64,000 nt of DNA, from NCBI GenBank assembly GCA_003439945.1, contig QVRM01001260.1, positions 372,001-436,000 of the forward strand, read 5' to 3'. This document shows positions 33,918 through 56,423 of this stretch, in pieces. Under the pieces are notes generated by a model that was not told the DNA's origin, ran no database searches, and saw nothing but the letters and a program-made list of their open reading frames with translations. Source of the DNA: Dermanyssus gallinae (lineage: Eukaryota; Arthropoda; Arachnida; Mesostigmata; Dermanyssidae). Position numbers and translations under genes: made by a program. How positions within the stretch are numbered: the first letter of the stretch is position 1; the number at the start of each line of letters is the position of its first letter.

Positions 33918-35500
33918 TGTCGTCGCTGGTCACTGTCGCTACCGCTGCCGTCTTTCAGGGCACGGAAACGGTCACGCAGCCTTCCGCACGCAATCCACGA
34001 CTTTTTCGTCACGTCTTGCACTCACACGTTCACGCGTGCGTGAGCAAGCGAGGAGGGAGCAAGCAACGACAAAAATGAGTACCCACCCTCCACCTTCACT
34101 TCCACCTCGACCGCCGCCACCAATGTGATGTGGTGGTGGTGGTGGTCCGCCGCGTCACGCAACACAAAAGCACGATAAACACGACGACGACGACGTGGAC
34201 GACGACGACCACGATCACGGCCACAACAAGGTCACCCGCTTACAAACGACCGGGTCACTCACTATATTGCGGCAACATCAGTCGCGGCGGCTGGCTGGAG
34301 AGCAGCAGTGACACTGAGGCGCTCGCAGCGATGCTGCAGCTGCAGCAGGCGGACGTCGCGCTACTACTGATGCCTGCCTGCCTGCCTGTCTGTCTTCGTT
34401 GTGATGATGCGATGTTGATGTTGGCGTTGACGTTGTTGTTGTTGTGGTTGTTGTTGCCGCCGTGTTTCTGCGCTGTTCCACGCGGCTGTGCCGTTCGTTT
34501 TCCTTTGTTTCCTTGTTTCTTCCTTCCTTCCTCCCTCCCTCCCTCCCTCCTTCCTTCCCTCGCGCTCGCGGCCTCCGCCTCTGAGCGAGAGCAACAAGGC
34601 CACCCAGCCGCCACCCAGCCAGCCAGCCAGCCCGTCTGTCTGTCCGTGACTGAGTGACCGACTAACAATTGCGAAAAGCGATTGCGGACCGACCGACCCA
34701 CCCGCAGACGACGAATGCCCCTTCCTGCTGCTGCTGCCGCAGCCACCGCAGCCACCGCAGCCACCACCACCGGCCTCTGGAAAACACTCACTTACAGTGG
34801 TGGTGGGCAAAACACTACTAGTCTAGCTCACGAACATTGTGACACTATGACAACCGCATACTGACACAACTGCTGCTGCTGCTGCTGCTGCTACTACTAC
34901 TAGCTGCTAGTACTACAGCAGCTACTAGGAACAAAGTGTAGTAGTAAGTACTTCAACTGCATCCACTCAAGAACAGGCCATTATTCCCTGATGGTATTCC
35001 CTCCCTCCCTCCCCTATCCGAGCCTCTCCCTCGCTTATTGCCTACTCTACTCTACCCTTCGAACAACGCAGAGCCCTTTCCCTGCCTGCGCGGCCCGGCC
35101 CGGCCCGGCCGCCACGCGCAACATCATTACTACCACTACAACCACCACCACCAATACCACCAGCACGATCGTAGCGTCTAGGGTAGGGGATGAGAGATCG
35201 AATAGGTAGGCATGTCGTTAGCCACCGCCAGCTGTAAACAACAAACACATTGAGCATTGAAACATTTCGACTGTGTTCGACACGCACAGACACACATTCA
35301 TATACTTCCGTACGCTGAGATACACGCACGCACGCACGCACGCACAGACAGACAGACAGACAGACAGATATACACTCTCCTCCGAGAGACATGTACTCTA
35401 CTACAACAACAATTCGCCGCACGACAATGTATGTATACAGCGGGTAGTTTGCGCAGATTCGCGCGTTCAGTGTCTAGAGACGACCTCGAAACGCGATGCT
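33918..35500 (-). other. GPD2 5' flank, presumed promoter and 5' UTR
   Basis: No conserved coding sequence. Rich in simple repeats: CGA/GTT triplets, CTTC and CCCT runs near 34527-34560, CTG runs near 34735-34760 and 34871-34895, an ACGC run near 35325-35345 and a CAGA run near 35345-35368. The long minus frame at 34791-34255 is low complexity (Ala, Gly, Asn, Arg runs) and I do not call it a gene. No TATA box or initiator can be assigned by eye. Confidence 0.4.
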
Positions 35501-37415
35501 TTTTCATCTCGACCGGCTGCATGTAGCCGAAATAGAGGTTCGTCTATTCATCAACCCCTTTCTAATCTATGCGTTTTTGTTCTCCGCCAAATCAATGTCA
35601 CCGATGAATGAATGGATGGACTACTTAGCCACTGTGGTGGTCCGTTCACTTGAATAAAAGTCAGTCGTCGTTGGTGCTCTGGGGCTACAATTGACCACCA
35701 GAAAATCCACAGCAGTCTCTGAGAGAGAGAATAAAATAGTTCCCGTGAAATCAATAGTAGCGTACGATTTACAGTAGCAAGCTGGTGAGCCTCTAAGCAA
35801 GAAGTCCAATATATCGTAGGAAAGAACGAAGTGCACTTTGGAACAGTACTGAATACTGTGGCACTACGAGACGGTGTCATAGAATTTGTACACGTCTGAA
35901 ATTTTGCACACCCCTTTGCCGCATTAGGTACTGCGTTGACTATCCGCCGATGCTCCTAATTATAGATCTACGTGTTCCGTGTTCGAAGTCATTACTTGCC
36001 TACTGAATGATGCTCGATCCTAAAAACACTAGGTTAGACAAGAAGCACCCCACCGTGTAATTTCCTGTATCTCTCAGATTCCGAACGATTTCTCGGCTCT
36101 TCTGGGCGATTGTTGTAAGTGTCCTCTACAAAACAGCGATGAGCAGGGATGATGATCGGATTTTTACGGCGTGCTCACGTATTAAGAGCTAGTGTGTGTA
36201 ATTGCCGCGAACGCTATCTTGAAACATGCACTCATATGCTACCTCTATGTATGATCTATCATTTTTCAATCAGAGATGTATGAAAAAACAGATGAGGTAT
36301 TTCAATATGGGACGAGCTCTTCTAATTAATAATGAAAAGTGAAGGGGCCTTAGCCCTGGGTTAGAGAACCCGTGATCACACGTTCGCGCGGAGACAATTG
36401 TCCACTCCAAAGTGCTAACATAGTCAGATTATATGAATAATTCCTCTACGACGGATTTGTTTCACAGTCGACACCGCCAGTCCAATGTGTTCTTCCAAAA
36501 TTTGCATTGTTGTGTGAATCACAACGCATGCACTGTAAGTACCTGCAAGAAAGCGTAAGCCAAAAAACTTCCTATAGGCTGTTTGTGGTCGTAACGCCGT
36601 ATGCACACAAATGTATCTGATTACATTACATTTTGCGACACAGCAAGTCGCTGTTTTTTGTTATTAATGAGTGGTAACCTATGTGAAATAAAGCCCTGAC
36701 CATCGTTTGCTATCAGAAAACAAGCACTCCAACTGATGAGCTTTTAACAGTTTTTGACGTGCCTTTGGCAAAAAAGACAAGTAAGAGCCCAGCCAGCCGA
36801 TTCTATGCTGAAGTAGCGAAAATCCACATGGCGACACGCAGCATTTCGTACGAACACTCACCGCAACCAAGAAAAGACGAGACTAGACACTACCAAAGTA
36901 AGCGTACGCAGAAAGTGTGAACTGCACACTCGGTGGTGGTAATGATTACATTTAGTGATAATATCACTTCATTTGGCTTTGCAATCGCTAAAGTGGAGCC
37001 TATGTTTACTTCAGTACTTTCCTGCTTTAAAATTACTTGTTTTTGCAATCTCACATAAATAAATATATGTTTCTAGACTAAAGTAATAATAATATACATA
37101 ATAGCAGTGAAGTTTTCATATTAGTAATTTCATGTATTTAGTATTTTATATTTTTTTGAGTTTTTATGTATTAGGTGACACGATAAAAAATACAAGGCTT
37201 TGCTTATTGACGCAACTGCGTTTTCCGAATGCTTAAGTTCTCGTACAAATAATAGGTAAAAGTAGTTTCTCAGTCTACACGTTTACACAAATTTAGACAC
37301 GTAGTTTACACATTTACACAAATTTTCAAACACAGTTCACACGTTTACACAAGTTTACACATTGGCACCACTTCATGGACTATTCACATATATCTTTAAC
37401 ATTTAGATTTATGCC
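35501..37415. other. Intergenic, nothing recognised
   Basis: No conserved coding segment. Near 37270-37370 short motifs of the type TTTACAC(A/G)(A/C/T) recur irregularly. Confidence 0.4.
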
Positions 37416-38130
37416 CTAAGGAATCTTGGCCTCATTTTGCATAGTTACCCTCGCGAATTCCCTCACAGACGAGACAGATAGATTTTTTCGCGAAGGGGGC
37501 CCTAAATAGAGAGCAGAGTTTTGCTTTATAAAGATCGGTATGCGACGGTTAGAGAGGCTGCCCACCGCGGTCAGAACGACACACACTGAATGCATTTCAT
37601 TGATCGAACGCAATTCATATGCGGCAAACAGATGAGCTACAGAATCTCTGCGGCTTCTGCCGATCATTGTCCTGAGAGCATCGTTCGGGATGATTTGGGC
37701 CAGATGATACGTTCTTATATGGCCTTCCCCTAAACAAGAAAACCAGATGACAATGCCATTCAAAGTCTCATGCAGGTTTAGGCCTAAACAATTGACCGTC
37801 TGAGACAAAGCGATTTATGTCCCATCAAGTGCGGCCTGCCTACTGCACGCCAATGGTTGGTTCTGAGGCACTTGAAATAACACCAGACCGGTCCTACTGG
37901 CGTTCACAGTGAGACTAAAAACATTGAAGATCTCGATAGCCGCTTCCACACATACAAGGGCAGTACATATGTCGGCTACACATAGCTATATAAGTGGGCA
38001 AAGTCGGCCCAAGACGAAATAGCAACGAGGTGTCCTCCGCGTACGCGAACGTCTTATTGATACCTTTTCCGAAATCCCAGGCAGTGTAATTTACAAAAAT
38101 AATAAACGTCTATGGAGGTGTGCCGATATG
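37416..38130 (-). pseudogene. LINE reverse-transcriptase relic
   Basis: Minus-strand frames give FAYAEDTSLLFRLG, a decayed Y-A-D-D type motif; then AAIEIFNVFSLTVNASRTG; then LSQTVNCLGLNLHETLN. These match in order the active site and the following L-x-L-N-x-x-K-T and Y-L-G-V-x-L-D blocks of non-LTR reverse transcriptases. Several stops and frame changes. Opposite orientation to the neighbouring LINE 3' ends. Confidence 0.55.
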
Positions 38131-38249
38131 ACTAACCTTAACCACCTATCTTTTTCCAGATAGGTATGATCTGACCCAATCAATTGGCACAGATGCACAT
38201 CCCAAACGCTCTAATATTGAAAAAAGAACCGTCCGCCGTGTAATTTGCC

Positions 38250-38580
38250 TACGTCCATAGTTATCTGGCGATGTCGATTTTACCTTAGCCTCTGGAAGTA
38301 GAAATATCTGTCATTACTGAGATCAAACGAATCTTAATGGGACTTCATCCCAACCTGCTCAATCTTTCTTATTCGACATCCGCCATGAACACAAGGGAAT
38401 CACACACACACAACTTATCATCTTGGTTGCGGCTTTATGTCGCCAATATAATTTCTCAATATCAAATCTCGGTACCACATATTGGAACAAACTCCCTCCA
38501 GATGTGCAAACAAAATGCTAAACAATGCTATTCAGGTACCTTACTCTAATATCAGCCGAACACAATAATAACATTGCAAA
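38250..38580 (+). mobile_element. LINE 3' end relic, copy B1
   Basis: Shares CCTACGTCCATAGTTATCTG, TTCTCAATATCAAATCTCGG and the TATTCAGGTACCTTACTCTA block with the copies at 20.2 kb and 54 kb; internally rearranged. Confidence 0.65.
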
Positions 38581-38669
38581 AATTAACCTTCGATTCGTGT
38601 GAGCCTACCGTGCCATGGTGCCATGTATAAAGTTTGTTGACGTTGCGTCTAAGATGTTAGAAGAAAAAA

Positions 38670-38912
38670 GACCATGATCAATAAAACAAAATTATTAGGC
38701 GTTGTCTTGGATTCCAGATTATCATTTGAAGCTCATACAGATCACATTCGTAAAAAAGTTGTAGGGAGCATCGCTGCCCTGTTCAAGAGCCGTAATATTC
38801 TCGCCATGTACTACGCCTACGTTCATAGTTATCTGACCTACGCAGTTGAAATAGTTAGAAGGACTTACAGTAAACCACTCATGAGAATAATAAAACCTAT
38901 CTATCTATCTAA
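38670..38912 (+). mobile_element. LINE 3' end relic, copy B2
   Basis: Encodes TKLLGVVLDSRLSFEAHTDH followed by RKKVVGSIAALFKSRN and YYAYVHSYLTYAVE, the post-catalytic part of a LINE reverse transcriptase. It then jumps to the family 3' tail (ACCACTCATGAGAATAATAA and (CTAT)n), so an internal stretch is deleted. Confidence 0.75.
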
Positions 38913-41900
38913 CAGCAACTTTACTTCTTGCACGCTTTGCTTTGCCACAATAGGTAAGCCATTGGTAGTAGTGGTGATAGTTGCGAAGTAAAACGAAAGT
39001 AGTTCCGATCAAAATGGTTATAACATATATTCAATAAAAAACAAATTGTGGACATTATCATTGTCAGTACGATTTTTTGGCTGCTATTTCTTTTAGTGTG
39101 TTATCCTGTATTCTGAGCTCACCGCTAGTCACCGTATCTAGTAGTAGAAAGCATTAGCATGGGCATTGGGCATCTCCATTATTGTTTACAATGTTACTGT
39201 TTGAGGCCGTTTCTCGAAAACAAGAAAGGGCATCTGAAACCATCACACCGCGCACTTAAGCGAACTAATGCTATACTGTGTTTGCGCTTAAACATCATCT
39301 ACGTACTAAAGGTTTTGACAAGCTATATATATATACTAATTTGTATAAACACACATAAACATTTAGATTTAAAACGTAGTTTATTACAGGACCTGCATAA
39401 TACAATATTTCGAGACTCATTAAAAACGTTTTAAATTGTTGTCAGTTAAGAAGAACGCACATCAACCGAAAAAGCACAGTACGTGTGCCTCAACCTCGAT
39501 GAACCGCGTTAGTCAAAAGCCAACGCCATTTTTGGACCTCCCGAGGCAAGTGAAAAGCAAGGGCTTGCTAGTTAGATTTTTTGCACATTCTTCTGATTAA
39601 CATCGAGCAAGCATGGCTTTCATAACTTTACTTTGCCATTCGCGCAAAGCATGCTAGAGAGGCTCAGTGACTGCTCAGTTCAGCCTGATTCTAATCATTT
39701 CCACTGCTGACCCGCAGCCTACTACTACTACTTCTAGCAGGTAAACGAATCGGTTCCGTGTCGCACAGCGCTGCAACCTGTTTTAACTGTATCTCGAGCT
39801 GTGCAAAGCTTGCCAGTGGTTGGGAAGTGCCAATGAAACTCATCGGCAATTTATCGTGAATGAGTAACAACAACCCGATCAGCAGACACAGTTAAAGAGT
39901 TATGGTTACCTTTGACATTTAATATAAGGGTCACATTTTTTGCTAATAAAATAGGAGTCATTTTTTTAATAATAATTCCAGAAATGTTTTGTGTCGCTAT
40001 GCAGCGTGTCAAATCGTGCCCTGTAGAAGGCGGTTCCAGCGGCATGTAGGCCGTCTTGATATCGCCTACGACTCTCTAAATATCACAGCAAGATTCCAGA
40101 TGATGTACATTTGTCACCTTCGATCTGTTTGGTGGCGTGTCAGTAGAGCCACCGCAACCCAGGACAAAGTGACAACGCGCAGCGGAAAGGAGGAAAAGAT
40201 ACAGGAGGCCTGGCCAGTACATTGACATCGTATGACAACATAACATCACCAAAAGCCAGGCAGGGACGTGAGAATCTGCTGAGCAAATCGTCCGATATAT
40301 TGACAGAGTTTCTTGATGGATTATACTGCTCGCAGTAGCCAATTAGAGGGCCTTTAAATCGAAATTTGTTTGCTATGTTTCACCGACAGTCTGTATGGAA
40401 TCCCTCGTCACTAAGGAAACTACTCAAATTCTCTAGCTGTCCCAATTGTTTAACCCCTAGTGCCATAGTTTAGGTGCATAATCACAAGTTTACTACGCCA
40501 AGAACTTCAGACGGCATGTGCCTAACACTCACGGGCCATAACAGTCCAGACGGCAAATAATCATGTCCGCGGCCGAGTCAGTTGCCCTGTATGGAGCTCC
40601 GGCCTGAAAATCGCACAATAACTGCGCTGAGCAATGCGCACCTCTACCGCTTTTAATAATGACCCCGGCTTTTAACTAACATGACATCTGCAAAAATGGC
40701 AAACACGCTCTCCTACTCGAACATAACGTTGAAAGTCTTCAAAGATATACTACAAGAGAAAGAGGAAAACAACGTTCGGGAGAAAAAGGGGGTCAAGCTG
40801 AAGGTTGATGATGAGATAGTCACAGACTGCACATGTATAACTTTCTAGCTCTTTTATTGGCTTTTATGCAACTTTCGAGGTACCGGAATACATTCCTGAA
40901 CTGCACGAGGAACTTCAATGCGGCCGGTCACGAAAAAGAGTCAGAATATGGGACAAGGTCACATACGCTCTTAGGTATTAAGACGATATGCTGGCGTTTT
41001 TACTAACGCAGTGACATTCATAGTTAATCGACATGTTAGGGGGTCGATCCTACGGCCCTGAAGTTGTATCGCGTTGTGCAAATGTTTGATGCCCTCCAAT
41101 ATCCAAGATGTTCGTAAAAAATCATGTATGAACAGTTGAATGAACACTGAGATGTTAAATGCTCCATGTCAGCGTTAGTTCGGTTTCCGATCCAAGATGT
41201 TCGCGACTTTACTTATCATAGATTTAAAGCAGAATACTTCATAGACTTCGCTGGATCTACGACTAACTGCCCGAATGAACACTGTGAACCTAGAATCATA
41301 TGAGAACAGCCAATAATAACAATTTATTAAGTGGTCCAATGTCTTCGTCAGCAACAAGAACCATTAAAGTCGGTGTTTTCCATTACTATAGCGCAGTACA
41401 GGTATTAAAAAACTTCTCTTAGCGTGTAGTGCTGCTGCTTTGATGCCTCCCTGAGTGAACCAACTCGTTGATGAAACGAATAATATGCAAATCTGCAATG
41501 GCGTGCTGTTCTGCTAATTTATAATAACTATTACAACGGTACGCTGTAGTTTTGTTATTATTTTCTCCGACTCAGATGTCTACGTATTGTTAAAGATATT
41601 TTATTTGTCTGTCTAGTTTCGTCTAGCCGAACAGTAATTTACGAATATACACCATTATAAAGATACAATCCATTATACTTTATTCGAATGGTGCTACGAT
41701 TACGTACGACAGTCCAGTCCAGAAAAGCATCGACTTGAAGGGCATAGGTTTAGGACTTCGTCTAACAACTGCATGCAAATGATCTATGACCGGCGGCGGA
41801 CTTGATATAGCAGAAACGTCGAAAAACGGCAACAGAGGAAATGGGGCTGTTTTATAGCTGCCAAGGCCCTAAAGACTGCCTTACAATATATGTGTATATG

Positions 41901-44169
41901 TAAATATGACACCATACATGCACGTGTTTCCTATATCATTTTGTGAGTTTATTATTATTTCGCTCGATTACTTTAGCGTACGTCGTTTAATACAGACTCA
42001 CAACTGTCAAGCCGATTAAATATATACATTGTCGTTCCATTACTGGACATTCATTGTTACACAAGCTACAACGGACCGCGAGTCGTCCGTCAAATAGTCT
42101 CCGCCGTAAGTTCCCATAGTCGCAGAGAAATGCTCCATTGAATATATGACCCCTCGCACACAAACTACCAAAGTTTGCATTAATCGGGCAAAACTCGTGC
42201 TAACTTGATCAGAACAATTTCTTCATTGATCTAGGGAAAAGTCACCCGCATTTTTAGTCAACTATGCTTCAAGTAGCGTTGATGTTCGTATTCTTTAACG
42301 AATCTCTTCTACCGCAACGTTACACCCGGCTCCTCGAACTTGCCCCCGCTGAATAGTCTACTAAGTCGTCTATCAAGGGAGCTACGCATTTGGTCAGCGA
42401 TCGATGTCAAAGACTTTTGGGGAGTCACGCAGGATTACTCCCAATGTATCATAAAAAAAATAGCGTGATGGGTCAGCTAACAGGTAATAATTACGGTAGA
42501 AGCGTATTCTCTTGCCGTAACACGTAAAGCAATTCACTGAAATCGTCTTAACCATTTATAGTTCAACAAGGGAGAGTTAATGCAGGTTTACCCATTAGCA
42601 GGTAGTTCTTTCAATAAATAAAAAAAAAGCCAATTTAAATTATATGCGTCGAAGCCGTCACCGCGAGATCAATAACATCGTACATCGCGTCTTGGGATAA
42701 ACAGTTTCCCCACGGTTTTTGATCCTGTAGGTCTACGTAGCATTCTGGAAAACGCCCTGATGGTCAGATGATACCATATCGACGTGCATACAAGTTAAGT
42801 GGATAGTACAAGTCCATGCACGGCGGTAGCACTTTACGTAAATCGTAGCTCTCAAGAGACAAATTGGGTTGCATATAACTGGACTCCATGGAAGCTTTTG
42901 AAATACCGAGAGCTGCAAGCCACGTTTTATATAATATAAAGAGTAGAACACTCGGTCTATGTAATGTAGTTAATGTAACTTTGAAATTTCTGATTGATTT
43001 ATCCAAGAGGATAACAGTTAAACTGGAGATATACGGAAAGGCCGGCAGCTTTCGCTGGCTATACAAAGACAGTATTGCGTCAATGTTGTGGGGACGTGTC
43101 GTAGTCGCATGTGGATGTGAATTCTAATACGATACTATCAAGCTGTGCATGTATTAAGCAATTACTAGCCACCCAATCAACACACCCAAACTGTCATTTA
43201 ACTAAAAAATCAGTGACCAGGTAGATCAAACTTGGCCGTTTCCGCAATTGTCCGTACAGTATTGTGTCGCTGCCACCTAGCTCTGCCAAAAACAAATACG
43301 CAAATGTTCAACTAGCAGTTGAGAATTCGCACCGACCGATTCCCCTTGTATATATATATATATATAGATGAGTTCCGATGCCGATATAAGCAACTCTCTT
43401 CTAGCTCCTCCGTCCTTATATGCACATTTCCAAACAAACATATGTAAGCTTTCACGTATGCTAAGTACAATCTCAAACTGGCGGATGTAGGAATGCTGGC
43501 AGAGCATATGGCGACAAAAATGCCGTGTCGGTTTCCGTATCGCAAAGCTCCAAATAAACAGACGGGTGCAATACACAGCGGGTATCTGCACTTAAAGACC
43601 AGTTGACAGGATATAAGGTAATTTCTGCACGACGTATTTTAGGATTATCGTTGGCACAGCCCAATATGCAACGCAGACAAGAGTGTCGCAATTCGATTAC
43701 CCCTAATTATAATTAATGCCAAAAATAATAAGAATTACGACCAACCAGGTTTAAGTGAGCTCCACAAACGAGCCAATAATCCGTCAGGTTGCATGCTATT
43801 TTACGTAGCGTTCAAATTATGATATATATAATATCAGAGATCTTGCCTCCTATTCTACATAATTTACAATATCATTATTTCCGAATCTGCTACAGAACAT
43901 TGTTACTCGGCATTTCAAGCTCGTTTCTATGTCTAAACGAGCCAAAGATATATAAACATATCCTTAAGTATGCGTGATATACATTACCGCCTGATGGAGG
44001 AACTACATATGCATTATTTTGCCCTTTAGAAACAGGTTAATCACCGTTACACGGTTATAGGCTAGAAGAGATTGCAAATTTATCGGCAGTAGTTTAATTT
44101 AGGAAGAGCCTGATTTGTAAGCACATGTCTAACAGAAATCACAACCAATGGAAAGTTAAAATTATATAT
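38913..44169. other. Intergenic, nothing recognised
   Basis: AT-rich DNA with scattered stops in all frames. Open frames of 60-105 codons show no domain pattern. A short (TA)n at about 43349-43366. Confidence 0.4.
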
Positions 44170-44377
44170 TTTAATGCAACTATTAAATAATTAACCAATT
44201 GCCCCTATCAATGCAACAACGTAACAAAAGTGACCTTCCACTTAATTAAATTGCGGGCGCGTCTACCTTAGAACCCTCAGTCTTTTTCGCAATCGTTCCT
44301 AGGGCGGTTGTGCTGCAGCCACCGAGTCCTGTCGTGGGAAAACCAAATAAAAAACAAGCCAACTACAAGCTGGACGT

Positions 44378-52391
<8,014 letters not shown>

Positions 52392-53260
52392 TTTGCGCCT
52401 GTGCCCTTCAGATTCGTCGTCGGCGTCTCAGTTCCAGTCCTCTTCGAACTGTGGCCGCTGTTTCAGCGTCCGGCCAACCAAACGGTCAGTCAATGGCCAC
52501 CAGGCAAAGCAGGCGAGCAACACGAAGCGACGTCCGATCGTTGATCAGCTCAACTCAAGAGGAGCAGCTCATCACCACCACAGCCGCTGTTCTCTCAGGC
52601 GAACGCACGCACGCACGCACACAAGAACAACCACAACCACACACATTCATTTAGCAGCACTTTAGTAACGCGCATGAACGCGCACGCTTTTCCGTCTGTC
52701 CGTTGAAACGAGACGCGCTGTTGACACAAACGTTGTTGTTCGTCGGTTGTCGTTGTCGCGCGTCGACGTCAAGATGTCCTCGTCGTCGTGTTGATTATTC
52801 TTCTTTTTCGTGTGTGTGTGTGTATCTCTGACCGTCTGATACGTGTAATTATCGCATCGATATGTCTATAGTTGTCGGTCTCTATGCGCCGTTCACCAAA
52901 ACACCTAGCAACACTAGCGAGCCAATGAACTACTACACTACTACTACTACTAATGGCTTACCAACAACAGCCACTTCGTAACCAATATGGCCGCCACCAC
53001 CAACAGCGCTGCTGCTGCTGCTACCAACAGTGGCCGCCAATGACGCGGCCGCGACGACGCCTTAAGCTTTTGCTGTAACTGAAGCCGTGCGTGTGTGCAA
53101 GTGGGCGGCCGGGCGGTCAGACAAGCAGACGCCGCCGTCGCCACAGATTGCAATAATATACATAATAATAATAATACTATGGCGGTGGCAGCAGAAATAA
53201 CAACAACAACACAACAACAACGACACCGCCGCTGCCGCTTAAGCAACAACTACTACTAAA
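52392..53260 (-). other. hfp 5' flank, presumed promoter and 5' UTR
   Basis: No coding sequence recognised. GC-richer than the surroundings, with ACGC and CCA repeats near 52600-52640, a GT run near 52811-52822, CTG/TGC runs near 53009-53020 and CAA runs near 53200-53220. Its placement directly upstream of hfp exon 1 suggests promoter and leader. No core element assigned. Confidence 0.35.
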
Positions 53261-53917
53261 AGAAAGAACCCTTCCTACTACTCGTCATTAGTCTCCGATC
53301 GCCCCGACACTATGCAAAGGCGATTTGAGATTAGGCGTCAGCAGACTGCAGGCAGCAGTAATAATAAAAATTATATATATTTTTTTGGAACAAGGGTTTA
53401 TTTGATCCATATGTTCATGTATCACAATATTAATAATAAGTAAGTCTGTAATAGCAACAACAGTCGCACATCAAAAAAATGAAATGAATAACAAAAAACG
53501 AATCCCTGCGCTTGCCGTCACACATCAATCAATCATCCAACCAGCCAATCAACTACTACTACTACTTCTATGCGAAGCTAAACCGCTAAACTAGCGGCGA
53601 CGACGAACGCAGCAGCAGCGTTGGTTTAGCGTCTGCTAATGTTGGCGATGAGGCCGATGATCTTTGCCTACTGTCGTTGGTTTGGTCGAACCGCCCGTTC
53701 GCCCGTCCGCCCGCCTTCCCTCTCTCCAGCCTCGTTTGCCACCTACACACAAGTTAATCCGTACCGTAGAACAGTGTATTTGAATAATAATAAAAATGTT
53801 CTACATCATCAACGTGTATGTTGCCCTGTAGAGGCGAAGGATGCAAATCCCACGATCATCATCGTCCAAGTTGCTAGCTGTTACTGCTGCCGATGTCTCC
53901 TGTCTAGGTCCTTTTTT

Positions 53918-54195
53918 AGATAATAGATAATATATAGGTAGGTTTTCTTATTTTTATGAGTGGCTTACATTTGTACATAGGTTCACAGTTCCTCAAAGCC
54001 ATCAAAGTATGGAGTGTTTATATTGCATATATTCTTATAATTTTACTTATTGTCATTATGATTATGTTATTATCGTGTTCGGCTTATATTAGAGTAAGGT
54101 ACCTAAATAGTATTGCGTAGCACTTTGTTTGAATATTGTCAAAGAAGAGGTTGCGCGCACCTCTGGGGGGAGCTTGGTCCTGGTGAGACAGATAA
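53918..54195 (-). mobile_element. LINE 3' end relic, copy C
   Basis: Minus-strand copy of the family at 20.2 kb: KLPPEVRATSSLTIFKQS coding remnant, then the shared 3' UTR (AACACTCCATACTTTGATGG) ending in a degenerate TATC-type tail near 53920. Confidence 0.75.
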
Positions 54196-54579
54196 TGGAT
54201 ACACGTTTCGCGTTTGAGCGTCTCAGTTTGCGTATGCTGCGCTCTACATTGTCGACCTCTCGTTTCTCGGAGTGAACAGAAATGTTGTGGCCACACGAAA
54301 AAGAGTCAAATTACGTCTAAGACTAAATTGATTACCCAGCAGTATTCGCATGCGTTTGCATCGAATGTCATCACTTTTCCTTCCGTTCTTCCATACAACC
54401 ATAAAAATTCGACATCTTTTGTAACAACCGAATTATCATGGTAGTGTTGATCATCGGACTTCGGCTTGATCTACGGTAAATCTAATATGGCAATTTTTCT
54501 GAAGCACGTGTATTCCATGTATGAGTACATATGTTTCATGTATGGTGCACGGGTAAGTGTTTATTTATATATTTGTTCT

Positions 54580-55235
54580 TATATTATCTAACTCCACCTG
54601 TATGGCAAGCACGGGTTCGCATGAATCGAAACGTCTTCCTCCAAGAATGTTCTACAAAAGATGAAGAAATTCCACGGTGCCGAGTCGGATGAATAATCTG
54701 GGTGCTTCACCAGCGTGACTCACAATGCGGCATGAAAAACCTTAATGTTTTTACCTGGTGGTCTGGCGCGTTGTCGTGACGGTAGAACCATCGCGTAGGA
54801 GGCGCTCTAGAGCTCTTCTTAGTGTCAACTTTTGGTACGCATTCTGCAGTATACCAACGGCTCTCTGCCAACTGCACCACCTTTTTTTAACTCAACCATC
54901 ACCGTCACAATTTTACTCGTGGACAAAAAGACAGCGACTGCCACTTTGCCAGGCAATCGTTGACGCTTCCTTTTGTGAATACAGCGCTTCAACACCAGCA
55001 CTCCTGCGAGCTCTCGGACCAGAGTGGAGGGTCATGAAAACCTGCCCAAATCTTATAACCTGTGACAAAGTCCCGAGAACAAAGAAAATCGACCCTTGTC
55101 GAATTAAAAGAAATGCTCGAGCTAAGGAAGACCCGCACCTCTTTTTTGTCCTGTGAGAAATTATGAGGATACCTACCGAGTAGACTTTGCTGCTTTAGTT
55201 TTGCTTCAACTTTTTGCTTAGTCCGAGGGTCCAAT
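54580..55235 (-). pseudogene. Degraded mariner-type transposase relic
   Basis: Minus-strand frames give FLCSRDFVTGYKIWAGFHDP (first-Asp region with Asp changed), RHDNAPDHQVKTLRFFMP (second-Asp region) and, in another frame, APRLFIRLGTVEFLHLL and ILGGRRFDSCE (third-Asp region and the segment after it). The order matches mariner transposases; multiple stops. Confidence 0.55.
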
Positions 55236-55539
55236 GGTCGATTAAAACTCTTCGAAAAAAAACATTATTTCTTGTCAAATAATAATCGAATAAAAAATCT
55301 TGTGTACTTAATCCTCGCTGGAAGTTGTACAAAAAACCAGCACGCAGTCCCACGTTTGGGTACGGCTGCTGTGGTGCCGACATGCGTATGTCCGCAGACT
55401 GTTCTCTGTGGGGGATATCGGCTTGAGTGTTGTAACTAAATATCTTCAAAGATAACATTATCTGCCAGTGAATTCAATACTTCATTCACTCTCCGGTACG
55501 CGTGGAATTTATTTTTTTAACGCGCATGTTTGTAAACTA

Positions 55540-55644
<105 letters not shown>

Positions 55645-56301
55645 AGACACTTCAGATGCGTACTCAGAAGGCGCTGAACAAAATAACGATACCAGCCGTC
55701 CAAGTATGAGATTTATTTTCAAATATCAAAAATCATCTCAAAGATTGTGGCCGGGCTCGCAAAAACGAAACGCGAGCTTCGACTGAGCCATCATTCGAGC
55801 AATTATTTTGAGTTAACAACGTACGGGCACGTACAGCTACCCGAGAGTTTAACAGTAAACTGAACAGTGTTCGCGTTTTCCTTGACTTAGTCGTGGCCTA
55901 TTGGAGACTCTAACAGGTCAGGTCTAGCTAGGGCGCCAGGTCTACCTTTCTAAGAAACCCGTCCACCGCGCTGTACGGAGAACGTATCTTACACACGGCT
56001 AACGTTAAATATATATATATATATATATCACTACAACGATCTACATATATATAAATATAGACAAATTCATTTGGTCATGTTACCATTATTGCTGTTTTCG
56101 CCGGACGGGCTTCACAAGAAAAGCTGCCAAACGCCAGTCAGCTGGTGATAGACATAAGGTAAATGCTGATCTGGACTGGCGGTGGGAAACGCTCCCCCGC
56201 CAGGCTTCTTGACAGACGAGATAGGCGCTGCGACACAAACCGAGTTGGGCTAAGCGGTGGAAAAAGGGAGACATAGAGAGCCCACGTAAAGAAGAGGGAA
56301 T

Positions 56302-56423
56302 TTAGCTGAATGAAGTAAAGTCTCGTGATTTATAGGGAACTCCACGACTTTTCAGGTCCCGAATGATCGCAGCTGGCAGTCGACCTCTGACGGATATCGC
56401 GTACATTCCGGGTACACGTGTAA
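56302..56423 (-). CDS. spt4: SPT4 exon 3
   Basis: 122 bp. The acceptor is aatttcag|TTACAC; the TAA is at 56302-56304. It encodes [17 protein letters not shown]..., aligning with the family's G-V-Y-A-V-S-V-T-G-R-L-P block. Confidence 0.92.

Noticed and set aside
34255..34791. 178-codon minus frame upstream of GPD2
   Set aside because: Composed of Ala, Gly, Asn and Arg runs from trinucleotide repeats; no recognisable protein.
54758..55156. 132-codon plus-strand frame
   Set aside because: Antisense to a mariner relic whose minus-strand frames carry the recognisable catalytic-region motifs.
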